The translations under genes were made by a program, and so were the position numbers. From DATDCY01 sp964513745 (GTDB lineage: Bacteria; JAUVQV01; DATDCY01), in assembly GCA_964513745.1 (NCBI GenBank), contig CAZEOK010000020.1, positions 1 through 34,063 of the forward strand: a stretch of DNA of 34,063 nucleotides, written 5' to 3'. How positions within the stretch are numbered: position 1 is the first letter of the stretch; each line of letters opens with the position of its first letter. This document shows positions 1 to 6,461 of this stretch, one piece after another. The notes below the pieces were generated by a model. The model was given only the letters and a program-made list of their open reading frames with translations. It was not told where the DNA came from and searched no databases.

Positions 1-1
1 C

Positions 2-1339
2 TACACCTCGGGTACCACCGGCGAGCCCAAGGGTGTGATGCTCGCCCACCGCAATCTGATGCAGAACATCGCGGTACTCCCCGACCTGCTCGGCATTGGC
101 GCCGAAGACCTGTTCATCTCGATCCTGCCGCCCTGGCACATCTTCGAGCGCATGGTGGAGTATGTCGCGATCGCCGCCGGCGCCTGCCAGTTCTACAGCG
201 GCATCCGCACCCTCGGCGCCGACATGGCGCGCGAGCGACCGACCTTCATGGCGAGCGTGCCGCGCGTCTGGGAGGGGATCCACGGGCGGGTCGTCGCGAA
301 CATCGCGAAGGAACCGGCGACCAGGCAGCGAGTCTTCCGGCTCTTGCTGGCCGTCAGCAAGCGTGTCGTCTTCGCCCGCAAGGTGCTGGAGGGTCGCGAC
401 ACGCTGTACCGAAAACCCTCCCCGGCGGCGCGCGCGCTGGCGCTGCTGCGCGCGGCGGCGACGGTGCTGCTGCTGGCCCCGGTCTACGCCTTCGCGCAGA
501 AGAAGTTCGCCGCTATCCGCGCGCGCACCGGGGGGCGGCTGCGCGCGGCGGTCTCCGGCGGCGGGGCGCTGCCACCCTACGTCGACGAGTTTTTCGCCGC
601 CGTCGGCATCACGCTCCTGGAGGGGTATGGTCTGACCGAGACTTCGCCGGTGCTCGCAGCACGGACGTTCGACCGGCTGGTGCTCGGAACGGTGGGCCTG
701 CCGATCCCCGGGACCGAGATCCGGATCGTCGACGAGCGGGGCCGGGATCTGCCGCAAGGCGAGAAGGGGATCGTGCTCTGCCGCGGCGCACAGGTCATGC
801 TCGGCTACCACAAGCGCCCGGAGGAGACCGCCAAGGTGATCTCGACCGACGGCTGGTTCAACACCGGCGACCTCGGCCGCATGACGGTCCGCGGCGAGCT
901 CTCACTGACCGGCCGGGCGAAAGAGACGATCGTGCTGCTCGGGGGGGAGAACATCGAACCGACGCCCATCGAGGAGGCCCTCAAGGAGAGCGTCTATCTG
1001 GCGCAGGTGATGGTGGTCGGGCAGGACAAGAAGCACATCGGGGCGCTGGTCGTGCCGAACTTCGAGGCGGTGCGCGAGCACCTCTCGGCGCGCGGGGCGG
1101 CAGGCGAACTCACGGCCGGGCAGATCTGCGCCCGCGAGGACGTGCGAGATCTCGTCAAGGCGGAGTTGCACCGGCTGCTGACGGTCGAGCGCGGCTTCAA
1201 GTACTACGAGCGGATCCCGCGCTTCGTGCTGCTGGAGCGCGAGTTCGCGGTCGGCGAGGAGCTGACGCAGACGATGAAGATGCGCCGCAACGTGATCGCG
1301 GAACGCTACAAGGAGCAAATCGCTGCGCTTTTCCGCTGA
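2..1339 (+). CDS. Long-chain acyl-CoA synthetase (AMP-forming), 5'-truncated
   Basis: This is the C-terminal 445 residues of an adenylate-forming ligase that activates fatty acids to acyl-CoA via acyl-AMP; the start lies before the window. The first visible residues are the phosphate-binding loop YTSGTTGEPKG. Further on come LPPWHIFER, the adenylate-binding motif GYGLTETSP (about nt 623-650), GWFNTGDLG (about 850-876) and GRAKETIVLLGGENIEP (about 910-960), which carries the hinge region before the mobile C-terminal domain. The pattern, with a long segment between the P-loop and the TETSP motif, fits the COG1022 (FAA1-like) long-chain branch rather than short-chain acetyl-CoA synthetases. These enzymes usually have about 600 residues, so roughly a quarter is missing upstream. 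No partner gene follows closely; the next 400 bases are non-coding. Substrate chain length cannot be read from the sequence. Confidence 0.93.
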   Translation, partial: YTSGTTGEPKGVMLAHRNLMQNIAVLPDLLGIGAEDLFISILPPWHIFERMVEYVAIAAGACQFYSGIRTLGADMARERPTFMASVPRVWEGIHGRVVANIAKEPATRQRVFRLLLAVSKRVVFARKVLEGRDTLYRKPSPAARALALLRAAATVLLLAPVYAFAQKKFAAIRARTGGRLRAAVSGGGALPPYVDEFFAAVGITLLEGYGLTETSPVLAARTFDRLVLGTVGLPIPGTEIRIVDERGRDLPQGEKGIVLCRGAQVMLGYHKRPEETAKVISTDGWFNTGDLGRMTVRGELSLTGRAKETIVLLGGENIEPTPIEEALKESVYLAQVMVVGQDKKHIGALVVPNFEAVREHLSARGAAGELTAGQICAREDVRDLVKAELHRLLTVERGFKYYERIPRFVLLEREFAVGEELTQTMKMRRNVIAERYKEQIAALFR

Positions 1340-1390
1340 GGCAACCTTTGGCGTCAAGGCTTCGGATACCTGCCTCGAGAAAACGGGCGT

Positions 1391-1450
1391 TCCCGTGCAG
1401 GCTGCGGGGTCCTGTCGCTGCGGACCTCCGCGCCACCCCTCCGCCGGGCG
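1391..1450. repeat. Dispersed intergenic repeat, copy R1
   Basis: A GC-rich block just after the acyl-CoA synthetase. It shares GGCTGCGGGGTCC and CGCTGCGG with R3 (9612-9700), CGGGGTCCTGTCGCT and GCGCCACCCCTCCG with R4 (16011-16060), and the core AGGGGTGGCGCGGAGG (reverse strand) with the short copy at 4464-4486. No reading frame or transposase accompanies it. It looks like a non-autonomous dispersed repeat; the exact ends are uncertain. Confidence 0.6.
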
Positions 1451-1468
1451 CAGGCTTTTCTTGGCCCC

Positions 1469-1673
1469 GGGGAATGCCTGAGCATCAGCGAGACGGCCGG
1501 GGCATTCCTGAGGGAAGATGCGCGGAGCCGCCGTTAAGCCCGGCATGGCGCCCGGGGCGGTCCCATAGGGACGCAGGCTCGTTGTTTGAGCCCGCAGGGC
1601 GAGTCACGAGACTGCGAGTCCCGGGCACCAGGCCGGGTAGGCGGCGCAGACGCACGACCGAAGGAATGCCCCC
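1469..1673. other. Palindromic GC-rich intergenic element (candidate structured RNA)
   Basis: The 400 bases between 1340 and 1739 contain no credible gene. Three related 8-mers occur: GGAATGCC at 1471-1478, its reverse complement GGCATTCC at 1501-1508, and GGAATGCC again at 1663-1670. The middle segment can pair locally with the first (8 bp) or at long range with the third, where the match extends to 11 bp (1499-1509 with 1662-1672). Between the outer arms are further GC-rich inverted pieces. The block ends about 50 bases before the ribosome binding site of the radical-SAM gene at 1740. It may be a leader RNA or another dispersed repeat; its function is unknown. Confidence 0.4.
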
Positions 1674-1739
1674 GCCGTCTCGCGCACGGAAAACGGTGAA
1701 GGCACCGAGTCCCACACCACTTGCAGGAGGGCCAAGGCG

Positions 1740-2747
1740 ATGAAGGAAGCGTCGTTTTACACCAAGGCCGCCGAGGGCATCGNNNNNNNNNNATGCGCGC
1801 AGCACTGCCGCATCAAAGCCGGGGAGGTCGGCACCTGCGGCGTGCGTCGCAACGACGGCGGCACGCTCTTCTCGCTGGTCTACGCGCTGACGGTAGCCGA
1901 AAACGTCGACCCGATCGAGAAGAAGCCGCTGTTTCATTTCCTCCCCGGGAGCCGCAGCTTCTCGATCGCGACGGCGGGGTGCAACTTCCGCTGCCGCCAC
2001 TGCCAGAACGCGGACATCTCGCAGATGCCGCGCGACGCCGGCCGGATCAGCGGGCGGCCGCTCCCGCCCGAAGAGGTGGTGCGCGGCGCGCTCGCCGCCG
2101 GGTGCGCGAGCATCTCCTACACCTACACCGAGCCGACGGTCTTCTTCGAGTACGCCTTCGACACCGCGGTGCTCGCGAAACAGGCCGGGCTCAAAAACGT
2201 CTTCGTGACGAACGGGTACACCGCCGCCGCGCCGCTGCGGGCGATCGCCCCGTACCTGGACGCGGCGAACGTCGATCTCAAGTCGTTCTCGGACGCCTTT
2301 TACAAGCGGGTTTGCGGCGCCCGGCTGCAACCGGTGCTGGACGCGCTGAAGCTCTACCGTGAGCTGGGTATCTGGATCGAAGTGACGACGCTCGTGATCC
2401 CCGGCGAGAACGATTCGGACGAGGATCTCGGCGGTTGCGCGCGGTTCGTCGCCGAAGCGCTCGGTCGGGACGTCCCGTGGCACGTCTCCGCATTCCACCC
2501 GACCTACCTGCTGACCGAGCGCCCGCGCACGCCGCCGCAGACGCTGCGCCGCGCGCGGCGGATCGGGCTGGAGGCGGGGCTGCATTTCGTCTACGAAGGC
2601 AACATCCCGGGCGAGGGCGAGGAGACCGCCTGCCCGGCCTGCAAACGGCCCGTGATCACGAGGATCGGCTTCGCGGTGCGGGAGAACCGACTGCGCGACG
2701 GCCGCTGTCCGGACTGCGGTGCGGCGGTGGCGGGGGTCTGGGCCTGA
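1740..2747 (+). CDS. amrS: AmmeMemoRadiSam-system radical SAM enzyme
   Basis: A radical SAM enzyme of the AmrS branch of COG1180 (pyruvate formate-lyase activase-like), the partner of AMMECR1 and Memo-like proteins; neither partner is in the window and the reaction is not settled. About 335 residues. The SAM/4Fe-4S motif is CNFRCRHC (C81, C85, C88). An N-terminal cysteine cluster (C19, C23, C33) precedes it, and the C-terminus has a CPAC...CPDC zinc-ribbon-like pair (about nt 2630-2720). A run of ten N (1783-1792) covers codons 15-18. With ten bases the frame is kept and a missing cysteine of the expected CxxCxxxC cluster would fall at codon 16, so here the placeholder length may be right. 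AGGAGG at 1725-1730, nine bases before ATG, supports this start. Confidence 0.9.
   Translation: MKEASFYTKAAEGIXXXXCAQHCRIKAGEVGTCGVRRNDGGTLFSLVYALTVAENVDPIEKKPLFHFLPGSRSFSIATAGCNFRCRHCQNADISQMPRDAGRISGRPLPPEEVVRGALAAGCASISYTYTEPTVFFEYAFDTAVLAKQAGLKNVFVTNGYTAAAPLRAIAPYLDAANVDLKSFSDAFYKRVCGARLQPVLDALKLYRELGIWIEVTTLVIPGENDSDEDLGGCARFVAEALGRDVPWHVSAFHPTYLLTERPRTPPQTLRRARRIGLEAGLHFVYEGNIPGEGEETACPACKRPVITRIGFAVRENRLRDGRCPDCGAAVAGVWA
1783..1792. other. Assembly gap (10 N) inside amrS
   Basis: Ten unknown bases within the N-terminal cysteine cluster of the radical SAM gene. The frame is the same on both sides. Confidence 0.95.
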
Positions 2748-2756
2748 GCGGCCGCC

Positions 2757-4298
2757 TCACTCCTCGGGTGCGTCCTCCTCTTCCCCGGCGTCGAGTTCCG
2801 CCGCCTCGAGCCTCAGCGCCGCCCCGGCGTCGCCGGCCGGCAGCTCCTCCACATCTCGCAGCTTCCTCCCGATCGCCCGCGACCGGACCTGGGCTTTCTC
2901 GATCGTCGCGGCCGCCTCGTGGAGCTTCTTGTGCACCTTGTCGAGCACCTCGCCGTACTTGCTCCACTCGGCCTTGACGGCGGCCAGGAGTTGCCAGACC
3001 TCGCTGGAGCGCTTCTGGATCGCGAGGGTCCGGAAGCCCATCTGCAGGCTGTTGAGCAGCGACCACAGCGTCGTCGGGCCGGCGACCATGACGCGCCAAT
3101 CCCGCTGGAGCGCGTCGGCCAGGCCGGGGCGCCGGACGACCTCGGCGAAAAGACCCTCGGTCGGCAGGAAGAGGATCCCGAAGTCGGTCGTGGCCGGCGG
3201 GTTGAGGTACTTCTCGCTGATGTCCCGGGCGCAGCCCCTGACCCGAGCCTCGAGCTGCCGGGACGCGGCCTCGGCGGCATCGGAGTCGGCGCGCTCCTGG
3301 GCCTCGACGAGGCGCTGGTAGTCCTCGATCGGGAACTTGGCGTCGACGGGGAGCCAGACGACCTCCGTCGGGTCGTCACCGCGCCCGGGCAACCTGACGG
3401 CGAACTCGACCGGGCCGCCGCCGGTACGGGTCACGACATTCGCCGCGTACTGCTCGGGGTTCAGCACCTGCTCGAGCATCGCCCCGAGCTGCACCTCCCC
3501 CCAGGTCCCGCGCGTCTTGACGTTCGAAAGCACCTTCTTGAGGTCCCCGACGCCGGACGCCAGCGCCTGCATCTCGCCCAGCCCCTTGTAGACCTGCTCG
3601 AGCCGCTCGCTGACCTGCCGGAAGGACTCGCCCAGCCGTTTGTCGAGCGTCCCCTGCAGCTTCTCCTCGACGGTCGCGCGCATCTGCTCGAGCCGCGCCG
3701 CGTTGTCACCCTGCAGGCTCTGGAGCCGCGCCTCGACGGTCCCCCTAACCGCCTCCAGCTTCTTCTCGTTGGACTCCGCGAGCTTCCCGAGCTGGGAAGC
3801 CATGGCCTCGAGCTGCGCCTTCTGGGCGTTTGCAAGCTCGCCCATCGTCCTGGCCATGGTCTCGGCGATGCCATTGAGCGTCGCCACGACCTCCTCGCGC
3901 AGCAGCTTCGCGCTGTTCGCCGACTCGGCGCGCACCGCGTCGAGACGCTCGCCGCTCGCCTTGGCGAAGTCCGAGAGCTGCCCGGAATACGCGTCCAGCT
4001 GGGTCTGCTGGAGGCGGCCGACGTCGTTCATGCGTTGGCCGACCGCGTCCCCGAACGACGTGAAAGCCGCCGCAAGCTCCTGGCGCTGCTCCCGCGCCGA
4101 CTTGCCCGTCTCCTCCCTGCCGCGCGAGAGCTCCTCCCGCACGGCGCGTTCCGTCCGCTCCAGCGACGTCTCGAGCGCATCCAGCCGGTCGGCCAGACCG
4201 GCCGAGTCGTGGCGGGAGAGCTTTTTCAGGGCCAGGACCACCAGGACCAGAACAGCCGCCAGGAGCAGCGGCGTCACGAATGGCAATGCCTCCATCAT
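2757..4298 (-). CDS. rmuC: RmuC family DNA recombination protein
   Basis: A 513-residue RmuC homologue. In E. coli RmuC limits recombination between short inverted repeats; the C-terminal domain resembles nucleases but activity is little characterised. The protein starts with one membrane helix (about residues 5-25, LPFVTPLLLAAVLVLVVLAL), followed by a long charged coiled coil rich in E, K, R and Q. The C-terminal RmuC domain carries the family hallmarks TRGTWGEVQLGAMLEQ, PVDAKFPIEDYQ, LFLPTEGLFAEV and AGPTTLWSLLNSLQMGFR. I chose the ATGATG at 4293-4298 because it is preceded by GGAG and the membrane anchor follows at once; the open frame extends upstream to 4712 but without family similarity. 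The gene faces away from the radical SAM gene at 4417, so the 118 bases between them must hold both promoters. Confidence 0.93.
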   Translation of the reverse strand: MMEALPFVTPLLLAAVLVLVVLALKKLSRHDSAGLADRLDALETSLERTERAVREELSRGREETGKSAREQRQELAAAFTSFGDAVGQRMNDVGRLQQTQLDAYSGQLSDFAKASGERLDAVRAESANSAKLLREEVVATLNGIAETMARTMGELANAQKAQLEAMASQLGKLAESNEKKLEAVRGTVEARLQSLQGDNAARLEQMRATVEEKLQGTLDKRLGESFRQVSERLEQVYKGLGEMQALASGVGDLKKVLSNVKTRGTWGEVQLGAMLEQVLNPEQYAANVVTRTGGGPVEFAVRLPGRGDDPTEVVWLPVDAKFPIEDYQRLVEAQERADSDAAEAASRQLEARVRGCARDISEKYLNPPATTDFGILFLPTEGLFAEVVRRPGLADALQRDWRVMVAGPTTLWSLLNSLQMGFRTLAIQKRSSEVWQLLAAVKAEWSKYGEVLDKVHKKLHEAAATIEKAQVRSRAIGRKLRDVEELPAGDAGAALRLEAAELDAGEEEDAPEE

Positions 4299-4363
4299 CC
4301 CGGTCTCCGGTGAGCGATCACGCCAAGCGCCCCCACCGCGGCGGCGCACCAGATTCGCACGAG

Positions 4364-4391
4364 AGTATCCCCTGACCGTTGCATTTATCAA
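4364..4391 (-). promoter_or_regulatory. Possible promoter of rmuC
   Basis: On the minus strand TTGATA (4386-4391) and GATACT (4364-4369) are separated by 16 bases, 66 bases upstream of the rmuC start. Matches to the sigma-70 consensus are moderate (5/6 and 4/6). Confidence 0.35.
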
Positions 4392-4416
4392 GTGCACTCG
4401 CCAGACTGCGATCATC

Positions 4417-5376
4417 ATGGGAAAAGCTCCACGCAACGCAGCACCACGGCGCTCCGGGACACCCGCTGGGCGAAGGGGTGGCGCGGAGGGGAGTTCTCCA
4501 GTCCTCGAGCGCGCCGTCCGCAACGCGCGAGCGCATCTGTCCAGATGCACCCTCTGCCCACGCGCCTGCGGCGTCGACCGCACCCGCGGCGAGCGGGGCT
4601 TCTGCGGCGCCGGCCTCGCGCCCCGCGTCGCGTCCTTCGCGCTGCACTGCGGCGAAGAGCCGCCAATCTCCGGCACGCGCGGCTCTGGCAACGTCTTTCT
4701 CTCGGGCTGCAACCTCGCCTGTCGCTTCTGCCAGAATTATCCGATCAGCCGCCTCGGGATCGGCCGGGATATGACCCCGGACGGGCTCGCGCAGGGACTT
4801 CTCGGCCTCGCGCGCCGGGGCGTCCACAACATCAATTTCGTCACCCCGACGCCGTGGGTACCGCAGATCCTCGAGGCGCTCCTCCTCGCGCGGCGCTCCG
4901 GCCTCGTCCTGCCCGTCGTCTGGAACTGCGGCGGCTACGAGTCGGTTCCGGTGCTGCGGCTGCTCGAAGGTGTCGTCGACGTCTATCTCCCCGACATGAA
5001 GTACGCCAGCGGCCGCCGCGCGTGGGCTTTGAGCCGCGCCCCGCGTTACCGCGTCGCAAACCGCAGCGCCGTCGCAGAAATGGTGCGCCAGGTCGGCCCA
5101 CTGCGGGTCGGGCGCGACGGGCTGGCCAGGCGCGGCGTGCTCGTCCGCCACCTCGTCCTGCCCGGCGGCCTCGAGGACACCCGCGCCGTCCTCGCAGCGC
5201 TGCGGAGCATCGACCCGCGGGTTCCGGTGAGCCTGATGTATCAGTACTTCCCCGCGCACCGCGCTGTCGGCCACGCCGTGTACGGGCGTCGCCTCTGGCG
5301 CGAGGAGGCGATCGCCGCCCGGCGCGCGTTGACCCGGCTGCGCATCACGGCAGGGTGGGTTCAGGGGTACGCCTGA
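4417..5376 (+). CDS. Radical SAM protein, COG1313 (PFL-activase-like)
   Basis: A 319-residue radical SAM protein of the COG1313 family, annotated as putative pyruvate formate-lyase activating enzyme; its true substrate is unknown. The SAM cluster is CNLACRFC (C98, C102, C105). In front lies a second cysteine group, CTLCPRAC plus GFC (C44, C47, C51, C63), resembling the one in AmrS at 1740. Other family signatures are FVTPTPWVPQI, WNCGGYES and YLPDMKYA. The ATG at 4417 is the only in-frame start I find before the cysteines, though no good ribosome binding site precedes it. Residues of about 16-24 are encoded by a 23-bp repeat (4464-4486), so the N-terminal 25 residues are probably not conserved. 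The 3' end overlaps the convergent nrdG by 16 bases. Confidence 0.85.
   Translation: MGKAPRNAAPRRSGTPAGRRGGAEGSSPVLERAVRNARAHLSRCTLCPRACGVDRTRGERGFCGAGLAPRVASFALHCGEEPPISGTRGSGNVFLSGCNLACRFCQNYPISRLGIGRDMTPDGLAQGLLGLARRGVHNINFVTPTPWVPQILEALLLARRSGLVLPVVWNCGGYESVPVLRLLEGVVDVYLPDMKYASGRRAWALSRAPRYRVANRSAVAEMVRQVGPLRVGRDGLARRGVLVRHLVLPGGLEDTRAVLAALRSIDPRVPVSLMYQYFPAHRAVGHAVYGRRLWREEAIAARRALTRLRITAGWVQGYA
4464..4486 (+). repeat. 23-bp exact repeat, copy R2
   Basis: Identical over 23 bases, in the same orientation, to 6076-6098. Sequence begins CGCTGGGCGAAGGGG and ends TGGCGCGG. It overlaps the first codons of the COG1313 gene. The core AGGGGTGGCGCGG is shared (reverse strand) with R1 at 1424-1440. 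Confidence 0.75.
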
Positions 5377-6113
5377 CTGGCTCGACGGCCGCCGGCGGCG
5401 GCCTGAATCATCAGCAGATCCTCGGGATCAGGCGCCGCAACGCACCGCAGCGCCGGATCGAGAACCCGGCGCGGGTTGAAACCCTGCAGAATAAACGGCG
5501 AGTCCGGCGGGACCGCCGCTCGCAGGCGTCCGACCGAGGCGGGATCGTGCATTCCCGGCACATAGGTTGTGCGGAAGCGGTGCGGCAGCCCGGAGAGATG
5601 GATCAGGTCGATGCTCGCACGTATCAGCTCGACGCGCACGGGAACGCCGGCGACGGTCGCGTACGCCGCCGCTTCCAGCGGTGCCTTGATGTCCATGTCG
5701 ACAGCCTGGACGAGCCGCCGGAAGAAGAGCCTGGCAAGCACGTCGGGGCAACTGCCGTTCGTGTCGAGCTTGATCTCGAAGCCCTCGGCGCGGAGCCGGC
5801 CGAGCAGCTCGGTGAGCCGCGGCGAGAGGGTCGGCTCGCCGCCGCTGACGACGATGCCGTCGACCCAGCCGCGCAGCGAGCGCAGGCGCCCGAGCACGCC
5901 GGCGAGCGGGATCGAGGGCACGAGGTGCGGCGCGAGCACCAGTTCCGCGTTGTGGCAGAACGGACAGCGGAAATTGCAACCGCCGAGGAAGAGAACCGCA
6001 GCCAGGCGCCCCGGCCAGTCGAGGAACGAGGTCTCGAGAAAGCCTTTGATTCCGAAATCGCCGTCCTCGATCACGCGCTGGGCGAAGGGGTGGCGCGGGG
6101 ACGGTTGTTCCAT
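5361..6113 (-). CDS. nrdG: Anaerobic ribonucleoside-triphosphate reductase activating protein
   Basis: The radical SAM activase that installs the glycyl radical on NrdD. About 250 residues, with the cluster motif CNFRCPFC (C46, C50, C53) and the glycine-rich SGGEP motif near residues 90-94 (VVSGGEPTLS). The third gene of nrdD-redoxin-nrdG: only 13 bases separate the redoxin stop from this ATG, and no clear ribosome binding site is seen, so translational coupling is likely. The first residues, including RHPFAQR, are encoded by the 23-bp repeat at 6076-6098; the conserved part starts near DFGIKGF. A GTG at 6074 is an alternative start that would exclude the repeat. The 3' end overlaps the convergent COG1313 gene by 16 bases. 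Assigned to NrdG by context; it could also be read as a generic COG1180 activase. Confidence 0.87.
   Translation of the reverse strand: MEQPSPRHPFAQRVIEDGDFGIKGFLETSFLDWPGRLAAVLFLGGCNFRCPFCHNAELVLAPHLVPSIPLAGVLGRLRSLRGWVDGIVVSGGEPTLSPRLTELLGRLRAEGFEIKLDTNGSCPDVLARLFFRRLVQAVDMDIKAPLEAAAYATVAGVPVRVELIRASIDLIHLSGLPHRFRTTYVPGMHDPASVGRLRAAVPPDSPFILQGFNPRRVLDPALRCVAAPDPEDLLMIQAAAGGRRASQAYP
6076..6098 (+). repeat. 23-bp exact repeat, copy R5
   Basis: Identical to 4464-4486 in sequence and orientation. Here it lies inside the 5' end of nrdG, which is on the other strand, so the same DNA is read as PRHPFAQR. Confidence 0.75.
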
Positions 6114-6126
6114 GGTCGGCCGCGGA

Positions 6127-6360
6127 CTAGCAGGTCGCCGCCAGCTCCTTGCGGATCTGGATCGCCCCGGTGACGATCGAGCCGTCGCGCAGCCGCAGGA
6201 TCGGCAGCTGTTTCTCCGCCGTCGACACCAGCTCGTGGAACGCGAGCTCCGCGAGCCCCTCCGCGGTCAGGATGTCGTGGGTGGCCACCGTGACGCCCTC
6301 GGGCATGTTGGCCTTGACCCAATCGCATTTCTCGCAGCCCGGCTTCGTGAACAGCTTCAT
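6127..6360 (-). CDS. Glutaredoxin/NrdH-like redoxin
   Basis: A 77-residue thioredoxin-fold protein with the active site KPGCEKC (C9, C12) and the expected cis-proline segment QLPILRL (P53). It lies between nrdD and nrdG on the same strand, so the likely role is to reduce the ribonucleotide reductase during turnover, in place of formate. That role is inferred from position and from known redoxin-dependent class III enzymes. The start ATG at 6358-6360 is preceded by GGGAGGA with good spacing. The gene is separated from nrdD by a hairpin-forming repeat (6374-6441). A general glutaredoxin-family disulfide reductase is the alternative. Confidence 0.85.
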   Translation of the reverse strand: MKLFTKPGCEKCDWVKANMPEGVTVATHDILTAEGLAELAFHELVSTAEKQLPILRLRDGSIVTGAIQIRKELAATC

Positions 6361-6373
6361 TCCGTCCTCCCGG

Positions 6374-6441
6374 CAGTCCGTTGAAAAGGGCCCATCTGCG
6401 GCGTTACGCCTTGCATCTGGACCCTTTTGAGCAGCCTGCCT
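6374..6441. repeat. Hairpin-forming dispersed repeat between nrdD and the redoxin gene
   Basis: The 45-base core at 6384-6428 folds into a near-perfect hairpin on either strand. AAAAGGG pairs with CCCTTTT, followed by a G-T and two G-C pairs, an A-T pair, a tandem G-A/A-G internal loop, then TGC/GCA and an inner GGCG-TAA-CGCC cap. The flanks CCGTTGAAAAGGG and CCCTTTTGAGCAGCCTGCC resemble a palindromic intergenic repeat that I recall as common in Geobacter-type genomes. A partial copy is at 22101-22125. With A-tracts and T-tracts at both ends it could act as a bidirectional terminator or attenuator, or protect the nrdD mRNA 3' end. Confidence 0.7.
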
Positions 6442-6461
6442 TGTTGGGGTTGGTTCAATCC

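Noticed and set aside
1485..2585. A 366-codon open frame opposite amrS
   Set aside because: It is antisense to a clear radical SAM gene, passes through the N run and repeats, and has no recognisable protein features.
2919..4313. Long open frames opposite rmuC, and similar ones opposite nrdD (6753-8660) and ftsH (13197-15869)
   Set aside because: Typical antisense shadows in GC-rich DNA; their translations are Arg/Leu/Val-rich low-information sequence.
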